Assembly (NCBI GenBank): GCA_037951105.1
Contig: JBAMJV010003314.1
Location: forward strand, 62,001 to 126,000
Length of the DNA stretch: 64,000 nucleotides
Source: Echinarachnius parma
Taxonomy: Eukaryota; Echinodermata; Echinoidea; Clypeasteroida; Echinarachniidae
Reading direction: 5' to 3'
Position 1 is the first letter of the stretch. Each line of letters starts with the position of its first letter. The notes below the pieces were generated by a model. It made no database searches. It saw only the letters and a list, made by a program, of their open reading frames with translations, and was not told the DNA's origin. The translations under genes were made by a program, and so were the position numbers. Below, one piece after another: positions 11,008-22,348 of the stretch.

Positions 11008-11215
11008 ACAGTGGCGTAGAGCGACGGGGGGCATGAGGGGCAAGTGCCTCCCCCCTCCCCCCCCCCCCCCCCCAATAATTTGAAGAAAAACACAATATGA
11101 AACATAAAGGGACATTTATAAAATAAATAAATAAGGTGTGGCCCCAATAATTCTGCGTCTCGCCCCCCCCCCCCGCCCCCCCCCCCATAAGTCCGACCAC
11201 GCAACGCCACGGATT
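11008..11215. repeat. repeat with C-runs and inverted GTGGCGT ends
   Basis: The left end reads AGTGGCGTAGAGCGACGGGG and the right end CGCAACGCCAC, inverted. Two C runs (about 11050-11074 and 11163-11185) sit inside. Reading frames here give glycine-rich minus-strand peptides that are artefacts of the homopolymers. It lies in the intron between gene A exons 4 and 5; the remainder of that intron (10371-11535) shows nothing else. Confidence 0.4.
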
Positions 11216-11535
11216 TATAATGACAGATAATACAAAGTCGCCATTTTCTTTGAAAAGCTAACCAAAATTGTAAAAGCGGCAGTACAATGGTAAGGGACAA
11301 TGTGCTCTTCTTTGGGTTAAATAATAATGATCAAGGTAGTGTAGTAAGTATGAGACAACTTTGTGTGTGTGGTTTTTTTTCATGTTGTACATTACATTTA
11401 TTAGTCATTTTGGGTTCTAGTTAATCTGATTAATTTATCCTGGTCATATATATACGTAATACAAGTAAAATGTCATATACATAATTACCAATGTTAGCAG
11501 TATAAATTTGTCTTTCGTATTTTCATTATCATCAG

Positions 11536-11874
11536 AAGAAAATGAACAAGTCGTCAACCAAACGCACATTTCATCAGCTTCTCTGCCCGACATGCATTGT
11601 TTGCTGCCCGCATGGACATTTGTCGTTCCGAGTGGATTTAGGATCCAAATAGAATTCCACCAGTTCACGTTTGAGAAGGACGAGGAGTTCCTGGTAGTTG
11701 GAGATGGAGGGGTCATTCTGAAATCCACAGAGCTGGCATGGTTGACAGGCGCAAATCCTCTTAGTCCTGTGACGTCACCTAGCAACGCATCCTGGATGTT
11801 GGTACGACATGGGATTGAATGTTGTTGTCGATCTCCGATATTCAACGCCACGATCACGGCTGTCAAGATCGCAA
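11536..11874 (+). CDS. gene A exon 5: CUB-like domain 3 (CC-type)
   Basis: This phase 1-1 exon of 339 nt encodes 113 residues. Marks are DMHCLLPAWTFVVPSGFRIQ, the strand FTFEKDEEFLVVGDG, NASWML, and a cysteine cluster ECCCRSPIF before the last strand. It is the partner of gene D exon 5 (51040), which shares W.F, FEFEKDREFVVIG and ERCCRAPVF. This CUB subtype resembles the first CUB in its WTF/GDG/final-strand pattern but has the paired cysteines. Intact, with consensus splice sites. Confidence 0.8.
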
Positions 11875-12149
11875 GTAACTAATATTCAATTCCTACTTAC
11901 TTGAAAGGCGTTAGTTGAGATTTGTATATTATGTAGCCACGTTTGTGTATAGTATTACAATATAACATTATATCTCGTTAAAGGGAACTAGGAACGTCGA
12001 TTACATGTGTAAAACTTATTTATGGTTTAAAATGGGTATTTGTTATGGTCTTCTATGTAGACGTTGAAATCCAAACACTTCAATTATACGTATATTTAAA
12101 GCAACACAAAAATACTTTGAATTTTTGTTTTGGAAAACCGGAAAGTCTT

Positions 12150-12236
12150 CCATAGTACGAATACAAGAAAGTACAAGAACTGGTAGGGTTTCAGGTAAGG
12201 TTTAGGGGATTTTGACAACATTACTAGATCTCTTTA
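12150..12236. mobile_element. fragment of MITE family 2
   Basis: The right end ATTACTAGATCTCTTTAA and the internal GGGGATTTTGACAACA match the right ends of the full copies at 7142 and 40466. The left end is missing or too diverged to place. Confidence 0.4.
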
Positions 12237-12433
12237 AAGCATAAATACATGTATATGGTATTATCAAGGTATTGTTATGGTCTTGTTGTAAAATGTATTA
12301 AAAGTTCGAAATATTATATTGTTTGCTTTAAAATTTAACCCTAGGTTTTATTTAATTTCTGTAAAATGTAATCAGCTGCAATTAGTTTAGGTCCAACCTA
12401 GATTCTACTTAAAATCATTGTGAAATTCTCCAG

Positions 12434-12883
12434 GTGTATGCCTGTCTCCTGGAGAGAGGAGGACCATGGCGTATCCTAGCAACCCAGGGATGAGGAATAC
12501 CAGAAAAGGGGAAGATCGCAACAAGACCAACACTTGTTCGAATAGTATCGCTGATGAAGACGATGAAAGAGGCATTAGTTATCAACCTGGCTATCACCTA
12601 TGGGATTTCCAAGCTCCGGTAGGGTTCATTTTATCAGTTAACTTTTCAGCGATCAACCTCAGCCATACCAAAGACTTCCTCTACGTGGGCTGTAAAGGAA
12701 TGACGTTCGTGGTTTCAAATGAGTCTTGTTCTCCATGGAAACGCATCCTTCGCGAGGCTCGCTTCATCTCATCTGGTCCGTCGTTGACTATCATCTTTAC
12801 CAGTGGAACTTATAGAATGGATCGAGGATTCTCTGCGGAAATACACGTAGAAATACAGAATAGAAACTGCACAAGCCCTACAG
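12434..12883 (+). CDS. gene A exon 6: CUB domain 4
   Basis: A 450-nt phase 1-1 exon (acceptor ctccag, donor G|GTATAA) encodes 150 residues. VCLSPGERRTMAYPSNPG gives the cysteine and the PSNPG beginning of a CUB, followed by HLWDFQAPVGFILSVNF, DFLYVGCKG, a second cysteine in NESCSPW, and SLTIIFTSGTYRMDRGFSAE. An extra loop of about 30 residues rich in Asn, Thr and Glu/Asp sits between the start motif and HLWDF, making it longer than usual for CUB (about 110). Intact. Confidence 0.8.
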
Positions 12884-13036
12884 GTATAAATGGTTCAATA
12901 CTTTTCAATTGTTCAATATCATGTTTCGTGGAGCAATTTGTATATCGCTATCAGAAATGTTTCGAATATCAATAGGCGTTAAGCTTAAGAAGGATCAAAT
13001 ATTATTTCAAATTGAGAAATACTCCGCATTACTTAA

Positions 13037-14418
13037 CCCTATCAAGCCCAAGCTATTTTGGCATTCCAGGCCCAAGGGGGGGGGGGGGGGGGGGGGGGCT
13101 CATAGGGCCCCCCTCTCTAATTTCTTTATTATTCAATCAACCACTTTCATATTTGGCACATGTGTCAAGCAGGTCAAGCTCTACAAGTTGAAATCATAAA
13201 CATTTTTAAAGGTCACCATATGAGGGCGCTATTTACGATAATATGATAAAAAACATAGAAAATGTCAGAATATAGAAATTTGGAGCTGTTTTCGCCAAAT
13301 GGACTGTTATCAAGTAGGCAAATTTAACTTTTCAACATAATTATGTAATATTACATATTCTGGAACATAGATCAGGAAATTTCTGTGGAGTTTGATGGGA
13401 TTTAGAGGCCCATTAGGTCCGCAAAGTCATTGTGAAGGTGACTTCACACATCTTATCATACACTTTACAGTACATGATAATTTACGTATGCGATTTCTTT
13501 AATTTTTACCCTATAAACTTAAACCAAATGGATTTCTTTCATATAAAAATGTTTGTTGACATCATAAGAAACCCTTATTAGCAGATTTTAATCACAAAAA
13601 TATCTAAAAATATATCAAAACTGTAAATGGACTTAATTCTTATTATATTCATTGTTTTGGCGCCATTTTGTCTTTAAAAACAAAGAAAAACTAAATAAAT
13701 ATCCAATGAAAAAAAATGTTCAGATAATGACAACGTGTTACCGATCATATAGATTATATAAATAAACTGATTCATGTCAAAGCCTGGACAGTACAATGAA
13801 TTTACACATATTACACTAATTTTGTGTAATATAATGACCATATAAAATCACTTTCACTATAAATTTACTAGATACTGTTACTAATTGAAGATGGAAAATA
13901 CCATGTCAATACCTTGGGTTGTGTATAGAAAAGTTGTTCAATCAAATTTTGAGAAAAAAATCGGGAAAAATTATGAGAAAATTAGTTTTTTTAGAAATTC
14001 TTATTATTTCTATTGTTTTCCGCCATTTGGTTCTTGAAAAACAAAGAAAAACAAAGAAAAAAACAAAAACAAACAAGTGAAATCTATTTTCTGATATTGT
14101 GACTTTACTTTTGTACAGTTTATACATTTCAAATAGAAAACACTTCAGAAATTTACACGATTTACTTGTTTAGTGCAAGAAAAACAAAATAAGTCTTAAA
14201 TTGACCAAACATGCCTTTCAGAAAGTGGTTACCATGGCAACGGGAAAAACCTGACACTTTTAAATTTCATACCACAATGTTCCCTATAAAATTTTAGAAA
14301 AAGTCACCGAATTTGGTGAAAATTGGATGAAAAATGTCGGGCGTGGCAGTAAAAAATATGGTAGGGGGGGCTCATCTCCGCCCCCCCCCCCCCCCCCACC
14401 CCCTTGGGCTTGATAGGG
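13037..14418. mobile_element. piggyBac-like non-autonomous element
   Basis: The ends are perfect inverted repeats, CCCTATCAAGCCCAAG at the left and CTTGGGCTTGATAGGG at the right, each directly flanked by TTAA (13033-13036 and 14419-14422). CCC-type termini plus TTAA targets are the hallmark of the piggyBac superfamily. The repeats extend inward through a G run (left, about 13077-13099) and the matching C run (right, about 14381-14398). No transposase frame is visible in the 1,382 bp, so it is non-autonomous. It sits in the intron between gene A CUB 4 and the degraded CUB 5. Confidence 0.85.
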
Positions 14419-14513
14419 TTAAGGGAAGGCCTAAGTAAAAACTTAAACGATGAGAAACTCTCGTTCATCCATTACAACTTTGCTTGATTGCGTCGATTTT
14501 ATTTCCTTTACAG

Positions 14514-14867
14514 TACACCAGCGAACTTGACAAGTATTCTACGACCATAGACATTTCACCTGGACAAATCGGGAGTGAGGGACATTGCAATGCGGCACGA
14601 GTGGACGTTCAACGCGCCAGCTGGTGCTATTATACAATTCACTTTCCCTGAGTTCACCTTCAAAGAGCCTGGCTAGTTCTGCGCATCGGAGATGGGGTAG
14701 TCTTCAATGAATCTACAGCCCTTAGCCAGGTTCAATGGAACAGCTCTTCTTAACACAACAGTCACAGCAGCAGGCAGCGCTGCGTGGCTCATGGTTGTGG
14801 ATGTGGATGACGTGTTTGTGTAGTGTTACCAGTCTTCATCTGACAGCCAACTTATCCAACTACACAG
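14514..14867 (+). pseudogene. gene A degraded CUB exon (CUB 5)
   Basis: An acceptor (tttacag) and donor (AG|GTGCAA) are present, but the sequence between them encodes a CUB only in pieces across three frames: EWTFNAPAGAIIQFTFPEFT, then LVLRIGDGVVFNESTALS, then RFNGTALLNTTVTAAGSAAW. At least two frameshifts are needed, and a TAG follows the last piece. It matches the CC-type CUB of exon 5. Either the exon is dead, making gene A a pseudogene or an exon-skipping gene, or this patch has assembly indels. The neighbouring exons 4-6 are clean. Confidence 0.7.
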
Positions 14868-15746
14868 GTGCAAATCATTTACATTTTAGGCAATCGATTT
14901 TATGATGAGTCAACGTTTATAGAATACAGTTCCACTTAAAAATTAAACACTTTTGGGGAAAAGGAACAAGGCAGTATAACTATGTGATTTTTGACGTATT
15001 TCCTTTTAAAGATTCTTACATTAAAAACAAACAAAAAACAAAAAAAAACATTACAGCAATTATTAAAGGTTACCACAACCAGAAAAAAATCTTATAGATA
15101 AAAGGTAGCACTTTTTATAGTAGTCCATTCTGTCAACAAGTTCAGAAAAATGTGTTTCCGGAAAAAATATATCATTTGAAAACACATCAACCATACTATA
15201 CATGCATGTATGTGTCTGCATACGAATGCTATCTTGAGTTCTAGGACGAACGCATCGTCCGTGATTCTAGTGTCTGGAAAGGTACACGTGAATAGAATTG
15301 TCGCGTACGGAACCATAAGAAAATAGTGGTACCGTAAGTGGTCGTAACTAGTTGCACGGTTTATGAATTACACAACCCTTTGCAAGGAGTTGGGTATATA
15401 TTTGATATAACACAACGGTACCAAAAATTATGATAATGTGTTGCTCTGTGCCTGGTGGTCCCCTTTAATTGGATTTTAATTGGCTTGATTAATTAATTAG
15501 ATTTTAATTGGCTTGATGACTAGGCCAACATATGTTCGATTTGATTAGGCTTTGTATAAAATAACTTTGTGTATAATATTTTAAAGAGGTGATTAGAACA
15601 AGACGACGATTCCTGCATACCAAGAATTTATCATTGTTGCTTGTTTTATCTCCTTTGTGACGCAAACCATTCACGACCACGACCATAATACATAATGGCA
15701 TCGCGTGTGAGCAATCTCTTGTTCTAATCTCGGTTTTTGAATACAG

Positions 15747-15858
15747 GAGGAAGTGATGGCTCGGAATCAAATGGCTCGGTTCTTCATACATCCGAAAGTG
15801 GGGGATGTCCTCAACATCAGGGCAGCAAGAGAGTTCCTCAACACGATAAAGTTGAAGG
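15747..15858 (+). CDS. gene A possible stalk exon
   Basis: A 112-nt segment between an acceptor (aatacag) and a donor (GG|GTAACT) is open in two frames. One frame is rich in Ser, Gly and Glu (GGSDGSESNGSVLHTSESGG), as expected of a juxtamembrane stalk. Its phases do not fit cleanly between the degraded CUB and the membrane exon, so the frame and even the exon itself are uncertain. Confidence 0.3.
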
Positions 15859-15940
15859 GTAACTTTCTTAAATTTCCTCTAGCAGTTTAAAATGTATCCA
15901 TTAACCATGTTAACATTGCCAAATTTAACCCAATTCACTT

Positions 15941-16240
15941 TAAAGGTAAAGACCAGTTTTGGAAACGCCCCCTCTCAACAAAATGAAATGGAAGCTCTTA
16001 TTACCAATAATGTGAAAGAATATAATTATACTAATATAGGATTATCCAAATTTGGCCAAGAAACCGCCTACTAATTGATATATTAGCGAAATTATATATA
16101 TATTTCAAGGAAATAGATATCGCCAACGAGGAATCGCCCATACGCTACGTGTATTACGACCACGCGGTTGTCCACGTGTCGGTTCGCTCATTCTTCCGAT
16201 ATTTCTGTATTTAACGATGCTTAGGTTCGGATTTTACCAC
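15941..16240. mobile_element. repeat family 3 copy (CAGTTTTGGAAACGCCC type)
   Basis: This shares GACCAGTTTTGGAAACGCCC, GCTCTTATTACCAATAATGT and AAACCGCCTACTA in the same order with 24560-25000. Both copies start after TTTAAAGG/TTTAAAGC. The ends are not clearly inverted, so its class is open. It lies in the intron before the gene A membrane exon; the rest of 16241-16895 shows nothing but short AT repeats. Confidence 0.45.
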
Positions 16241-16895
16241 ACAAGCCCTATTTCAATACATAATTAACAATACTGATACATTTAGATGTATGTAAAATGG
16301 GTTTCGATGTCGATATTGATGGTCCTCTTTATAGCAGCTATGGAGATGTATGATTATAATGAAATTTGAAAAGCGCTCTTGGGCACTCCGATTGAAGGGA
16401 AAATCAATAGTCAGTACGTGAAAAATCTGCCATCTGATATCCAATGTGTTATAGGTAAAGAGCTTCGATTTTCTCGAAAACTATGACATCAGTCCGAATG
16501 GTCTGTTCCATCCCCTTTATATGGGTACCATGGTCGGGTGTTAATTAGCCTGTAGCGCCATCATCAGTGGTAGCTCGGCTAGTATGTTCCCCGGACAGTT
16601 GAGAAAGTGCGCATTATCATTGTGTGGGTTTGAAATGAACCTGATGACCATGGTTTATAATAGTTAAATAATTATCCAACCGCAGTAGAGTATATATTTA
16701 TAATAGCTACGCTATATAAATGTTCATATTATCATTATTATCATTATAAATTGTATTATTATAATTATTATTATCATTCTCAAACAATAAAGTGCGCTTT
16801 TGAGAAGTTAATTTAAGCAAACAGTTGATTTACTTACTTTGATGATAAAAAATATACCAGCATCCTCTAGATCAATGATGTTCTCTCTTCTCCAG

Positions 16896-17018
16896 ACTTA
16901 ATCCTGTATATCATGGTTGGAGTGGCTGGTATATCTACGATGATAGTATGTGTGGGCGTTAATGCGATGGTGTCATCTGAAGTCAGAGAGACGCCGCAAA
17001 GCTAGGTTGCAGGAACAG
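16896..17018 (+). pseudogene. gene A transmembrane exon with frame break
   Basis: The phase-1 frame gives LILYIMVGVAGISTMIVCVG, a hydrophobic span of about 20 residues, but then runs to a TAG. One base over, the sequence gives LMRWCHLKSERRRKARLQEQ, a basic stop-transfer segment that aligns with CLRWLRRKLHRHSHAQ in the gene B membrane exon. A single-base difference near 16960 therefore separates the membrane span from its cytosolic basic anchor. The acceptor (ctccag) and donor (CAG|GTAGGA) are fine. The original role was anchoring a type I receptor. The intron after it holds a poly-T tract at 17072-17092. Confidence 0.7.
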
Positions 17019-17409
17019 GTAGGAGTTTTTATGGGCATAAAGAGTTTTCTTATTTGTGCGTAGGATCGCAATTTTTTTTTTTTTTTTTTTTTACTCCTGT
17101 TCATCATATAAATTGATTACACGAATGCATTCATAATTGTATTAATTAATGTTAATGGCTATGGAGACAAATAAGCTCTGACTCGATGTATCTTCTTGAA
17201 CACAAACGATATTAGTTTACGGGAGTCGGTGATTTTGTATCTCCTTTCCCTATGAAATATGAAAAATTGGGCATTCTTTACATACACGTGCCCACGACTT
17301 GCTATGCATACTTTAAAGAGTCTTTTTAGTCGTAGACACATGTTGGTTGAAAATGCCGAAATTTAAACCATTTCATTAATATAGATAACATGTACTCTCT
17401 TTGTCTTAG

Positions 17410-18512
17410 AACTACTACAATCTCCCCTAACATCGACCGGAACTACCACCAAGGTACAAACACCCCACCTCTCCCCACTAACTATGGACGACAATACGTA
17501 CGAGGCGGTGCCAGACTACAGAGAACAAGTTCTTGTAGAAGACGTTCTCAAATATGGCGACGACGATTCAGATATGGGCATGGCCAACATGTCAGAAATC
17601 AACAACTACACCACGGTACCCGACCCTCTATCTCTCTATACGGTTGCCACTGACCATGAGGGCAGTCTTGAGGGTTCGTGTTCCAAACAGAAAGGATCCG
17701 ACATCATCAATCAGGAAGCAGGGACATCGTACACACATAATCGCGATGATGACACGGCGTTCGATGACGTAGAATATGATGACGCAAAGTCGGTTGCTAA
17801 TGAAGTGGACGACCTTGCAGTTATGACGATAAGATTATCCAACTTATCTGACATAACCGAAGATGAAGGCGGTTACATGGTTCCTGATGCACTGCAAGCT
17901 GTAACCAATAATGATTCTGCGCTATGGTCACATACCCGCTCACCCAGAGCACCCAGAGAGAAACCATTACCCCCTATAAAACCAAAACCCACCCAAAATG
18001 AGTATCCTTATGGTAGAGATGTGGTGAGTTCACTAAAGAAAACAGGCCATACGAGACCACTGGACTCGACTTTTATCAAAAAGTACATACGACTTCTATC
18101 AGACAACAGGGGCGGAGATGGATCCACTGTTCAGGTCGAGTCTCGAGAGGACTTCATCCCTGACAACAAACATCAGATGACATCCGGAATTCATGACATC
18201 ACTTCCGGTTATGCACATGAGGAACGCATCGCATCTGGAACTGTGTCAGGTAACTATGGTGATGATGGACTCCAACACACCTATCTCGATTTCGATGCGG
18301 CGACTCCACCTGGAATATCACGCCATGAATTTGTATCGAGTCAGAAACACAACCGTCAGTCAACAAAACGCAGTCATGGTAACGCAAGTTGCTTTCCCGA
18401 CAATGCAACGGAACCTGCAGCCGATGCCATCACTGATCTCCAACACACATACCTTGATCTTAATGACACTGCAGGTCGATACAACGACCGCATATCGTCA
18501 ACACATATGTAG
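17410..18512 (+). CDS. gene A cytoplasmic tail exon, tyrosine-rich
   Basis: An acceptor at 17409 opens a terminal exon whose frame runs about 366 codons to the TAG at 18510. Counting from the internal Met at 17484 (342 residues), tyrosine sites include Y6 (YEAV), Y42 (YTTVPDP), Y52 (YTVA), Y98 (VEYDD), Y131 (GGYMVP), Y201 (YIRL), Y267 (LQHTYLDF) and Y323 (LQHTYLDL). Residues 154-168 (PRAPREKPLPPIKPK) form a proline-rich SH3-ligand-like stretch. No kinase or other catalytic domain is visible. YxxV/L and YxxP sites next to acidic residues are typical docking sites for SH2 proteins, so a signalling role is inferred. The tail is homologous to the gene B tail. The splice phase with the membrane exon could not be reconciled. 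Confidence 0.75.
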
Positions 18513-18610
18513 TCAAAATAATAATTACATTAAGTTCACAGGCAAATTAATGTCAACGATTCCGGCTATCCTTACCATTCTACAAAGTCATGTTATAGAC
18601 GCCAAAGGTA

Positions 18611-18765
18611 GGGCCCCGTTGCAGCAGGAGATACAATCGATTGTAAGTTACAATTAATTGTAAATCAGATCACGTGTTCTAAAATCGCAAATCGTAAGTG
18701 TTCCGACTACAATTAATTGTAACTTACAATCGATTGTATCTCTTTCTGCAAAGGGGTCCTGGAAT
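18611..18765. mobile_element. hairpin MITE (GGGCCCCGTTGCAG type)
   Basis: Left arm GGGCCCCGTTGCAGCAGGAG then TACAATCGATTGTAAG; right arm CTTACAATCGATTGTATCTC then TTTCTGCAAAGGGG. The two arms are almost fully complementary over about 50 bp with a small loop. A second, more diverged copy lies at 51553-51710. It sits about 100 bp after the gene A stop codon, probably in the 3' UTR or just past it. Confidence 0.7.
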
Positions 18766-19136
18766 GCTAAAACATTCAGCTTGGTTATATTGCAAACTTC
18801 TGCATCTTCGGGTTGATGATATATTGTGGCTCTACATTGAGATAGAATACGTGAGAATTGGTTCTTCCGGAAAATCTAGATGTAAGGTTTTTGCTTGGGT
18901 TTATATCCATGTGATAGTGAACGTAGTCAGGACATCTGAATAAGAATGGTTTCCCTCCAAGGCTTCCCATTCTTGTGAAATTCTGATTTCAAACATTATT
19001 CCACGTTCATCGTCGGGTAAGACAATATTCAGCTGCAGCCGCGGCCATTCGAGGCACTGAATATACAGTGAGCGAGCGAAATCGACCAGGAACAGTCTGG
19101 CTAGGAATAGGCTGAACAGGAATGTCCTTTCGGTGT

Positions 19137-19787
19137 CCCGGTATGTACATTTCATCTTGAATTTTACTTTTATTTTCGACTTTGACTGATATTAAGACCA
19201 AAATATGAGACTATTACCTTTTATTCTGGTATTTAAACACTATTTTCTCGTATTTCGAGGCTGTATAGCATGTTTATATGCACATTTACAGGCTCGACCA
19301 TTACTCAAGCATATCTGTAAGGTAGTTTGATTTTATAGCACTTGTTTGTGTACGGATTCATAATATTTTAACAATTCTAGCTAGGATGCCTGCATAATAG
19401 ATGTTGAACTTTGACTGATATTTGACTGTAATTTAAAAATATGTAAGCATAATTCAATGAGGTAAATGACCATACTAATGACCTTACAAGGAAGTAGAGT
19501 TATTGTTGTGATAAAGAAGAGAGTTATTTGTATATTTGTATTCGGTATTTGTATATTTTTGTATATTTGTATTTGTATATTTCGGTGACCCGGTATGTAC
19601 ATTTCATCTTGAATTTTACTTTTATTTGCGACTTTGACTGATATTAAGACCAGAATATGAGACTATTACCTTTTATTCTGGTATTTAAGCACTATTTTCT
19701 CGTATGAGGTAAATGACCATACTAATGACATTACAAGGAAGTAGAGTTATTGTTGTGATAAAGAAGAGAGTTATTTGTATATTTGTA
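19137..19787. repeat. two interleaved direct repeats downstream of gene A
   Basis: The segment CCGGTATGTACATTTCATCT... (about 120 bp) at 19137 recurs at 19591. The segment GAGGTAAATGACCATACTAA... (about 80 bp) at 19459 recurs at 19706. The order shows a partial local duplication with an internal deletion. Non-coding. Nothing else stands out in 18766-19136. Confidence 0.65.
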
Positions 19788-19821
19788 TATATTATACAGA
19801 AGATATTCATAATCACATTAA

Positions 19822-20240
19822 AGGGGTAGTTCAGTTTTGGTATAGAGGGCGCTGCACAAAATAATTTGTTTGTAAGATAATGAAAAACTAAGTGTAAGAT
19901 TTAGTCGATGATTTATTTAAACATTTTAAAAATGCTTACACTTTTTCAAAAAGTTCCAAAAGCAGTTTTGAAATAGTTGTTGATGATCTCTCTATTCAAT
20001 CAATATTTCAACAAAATATCACATGCATAATTTTGTATAAAAAATGGTTGTAACTAATGCTTTTTTAGAAAGCGCACACTTGTGTTTTAATGGCTCTTTT
20101 TTAATGACAGGCTTTTGACTTAGTCGTTTGTAATTTGCTATACCTTTCGAGCATGGTGGAGTAATAACTATTAGAGTTTGTAATTTTATTGTGCAGGTTT
20201 TGGTTACTAAAGCTCAACCTTACCAAAATTGTACTCATCA
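19822..20240. mobile_element. MITE family 1 copy
   Basis: The left end ATTAAAGGGGTAGTTCAGTT is followed by TTTGGTATAGAGGGCGCTGC. The interior shares GGTTTTGGTTACTAAAGCTC with the copy at 23185 in inverted order. The right end is diverged. 20241-20710 has no recognisable feature. Confidence 0.5.
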
Positions 20241-20710
20241 CTTCAGAAAAATGTTGAAACTATATTAATTTTATACACTTAGATGTTTTCTAGAAATTCT
20301 TCAAAGCTATGTCAATCATCTAATGTAATGGCGTAATTGTATAAACTTCATAAAATAATGTTGCATGTTTGTATCTTAACCTTTGTATCAATACACGTTT
20401 ACAATATCAAATAAATTATGGTAACCATGCACGATTATAAATGTTCTTGAAGTTATTTGTTTGTCATACACCAACTACACGATGTTGACACATGCACAAA
20501 CTGACGAAGGAATGATGTAATGTGTATTTATGTGATCTGACGTTTGTAAACAAATCTATGATATATATACATTTCATATGACCAAGTAATGAGCAGACCC
20601 GCATTTTAAAAGTTGCTGACAATAAAATGCCTAAGTACATGGTGAAGTACATTTAAGTCCCCTGTTGATACATCTTGATTTGAGGATGCAATATCCCTTC
20701 ATTTCAATAG

Positions 20711-22348
20711 TGGTTGGTTGGTTGGTTGATTGGTTGGTTGGTTGGTTTGCATGTTGGTTGTTTGGTTGGTTGGTTGGTCGGTTGGTTTGCATGTTGGTTG
20801 TTTGGTTGGTTGGTTGGTTTGCATTTTGGTTGTTTGGTTGGTTAGTTGGTTGGATTGCATGTGGGTTGTTCGGTTGGTTGGCTTGCATGTTGGTTGTTTG
20901 AATTGGTTGGTTGGTTGGTTGGTCGGTTGGTTTGCATGTTGATTGTTTGGTTGGTTGGTTGGTTGGTTGGTTGGTTGGTTGGTTGGTTGGTTGTATTGCA
21001 TGTGGGTTGTTCGGTTGGTTGGTTTGCATGTTGGTTGTTTGGTTGGTTTGCATGTTGGTTGTTTGGTTGATTGGTTGGTTGGTTGGTTGGTTGGTCGGTT
21101 GGTTGTTCGGTTGGGTGGTTAGTTGGTTGGTTGGTTGGTCAGTTGGTTGGTTGGTTGTTTGGTCGGTCGGTTGGTTGGTTTGTTGGTTGCTTGCTTAGTT
21201 GGTTTGTTTGACATGGTTGGTTTGCATGTTGGTTGTTTGGTTGGATTGCATGTGGGTTGTTCGGTTGGTTGGTTTGCATGTTGGTTGTTTTGCATGTTGG
21301 TTGTTTGGTGGTTGGTTGGTTGGTTGGTTGGTTTGCATGTTGGTTGTTTGGTTGGTTGGTTCGTTTGCATGTTGGTTGTTTGGTTGGTTAGTTGGTTGGT
21401 TGGTTGGTTGGTTGGTTGGTTGGTTGGTTGGTTGATTGGTTGGTTGGTTGGTTGGTTGGTTGTTTGGTGGTTGGTTGGTTGGTTGGTTGGTTTGCATGTT
21501 GGTTGTTTGGTTGATTTGTTGGTTGGTTTGCATGTTGGTTGTTTTGCATGTTGGTTGTTTGGTGGTTGGTTGGTTGGTTGGTTGGTTTGCATGTTGGTTG
21601 TTTGGTTGGTTGGTTCGTTTGCATGTTGGTTGTTTGGTTGGTTAGTTGGTTGGTTGGTTGGTTGGTTGGTTGGTTGGTTGGTTGGTTGGTTGGTTGGTTG
21701 GTTGGTTGGTTGGTTTGCATGTTGGTTGATTGGTTGGTTGGTTGGTTGGTTGGTTGGTTGGTTGGTTGGTTGGTTGGTTGGTTGGTTGGTTGGTTGGTTT
21801 GCATGTTGGTTGTTTGGTTGATTGGTTGGTTGGTATGTATGTTGGTTGGTTAGTTGGTTGGTTTGCATGTTGGTTGTTTTGTTGGTTGGTTGGTTGGTTT
21901 GCATGTTGGTTGTGTGGTGGTTGGTTGGTTGGTTGGTTGGTTGGTTTGCATGTTGGTTGTTTGGTGGTTGGTTAGTTGGTTTGCATGTTGCATGTTGGTT
22001 GTTTGTTGATTGGTTGGTTGGTTGGTTGGTTGGTTGGTTGGTTGGTTGGATTGCATGTGGGTTGTTCGGTTTGTTGGTTTGCATGTTGGTTGTTTGAATT
22101 GGTTGGTTGGTTGGTCGGTTGGTCGGTTGGTTGGGTGGTTAGTTGGTTGGTTGGTTGGTCAGTTGGTTGGATTGCATGTGGGTTGTTCGGTTTGTTGGTT
22201 TGCATGTTGGTTGTTTGAATTGGTTGGTTGGTTGGTCGGTTGGTCGGTTGGTTGTTCGGTTGGGTGGTTAGTTGGTTGGTTGGTTGGTTGGTTGTTTGGT
22301 CGGTCGGTTGGTTGGTTTGTTGGTTGCTTGCTTAGTTGGTTTGTTTGA
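20711..22348. repeat. TTGG tetranucleotide array, 1.6 kb
   Basis: Nearly the whole stretch is GGTT repeated, broken at intervals by TTTGCATGTTGGTTG and by GGATTGCATGTGGGTTGTTC. These longer phrases recur in the same order (for example near 21316 and 21567, and near 22095 and 22212), so there is higher-order duplication on top of the 4-bp unit. Because 4 is not a multiple of 3, each frame reads a 4-residue repeat (VGWL on plus, NQPT on minus), which produces long open frames. I treat these as translation artefacts. Confidence 0.9.

Noticed and set aside
10952..11300. Glycine-rich minus-strand ORFs
   Set aside because: They depend on C/G homopolymer runs in an intronic repeat.
17609..17641. 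ITAM in the gene A tail (YTTV-6 residues-YTVA)
   Set aside because: Spacing fits, but the second site has Ala instead of Leu/Ile/Val at +3, so it does not meet the ITAM consensus.
20631..22348. Long Asn-Gln-Pro-Thr and Val-Gly-Trp-Leu repeat proteins on both strands
   Set aside because: They are the six-frame reading of a 4-bp TTGG array; no start context, no domain and equal openness on both strands.
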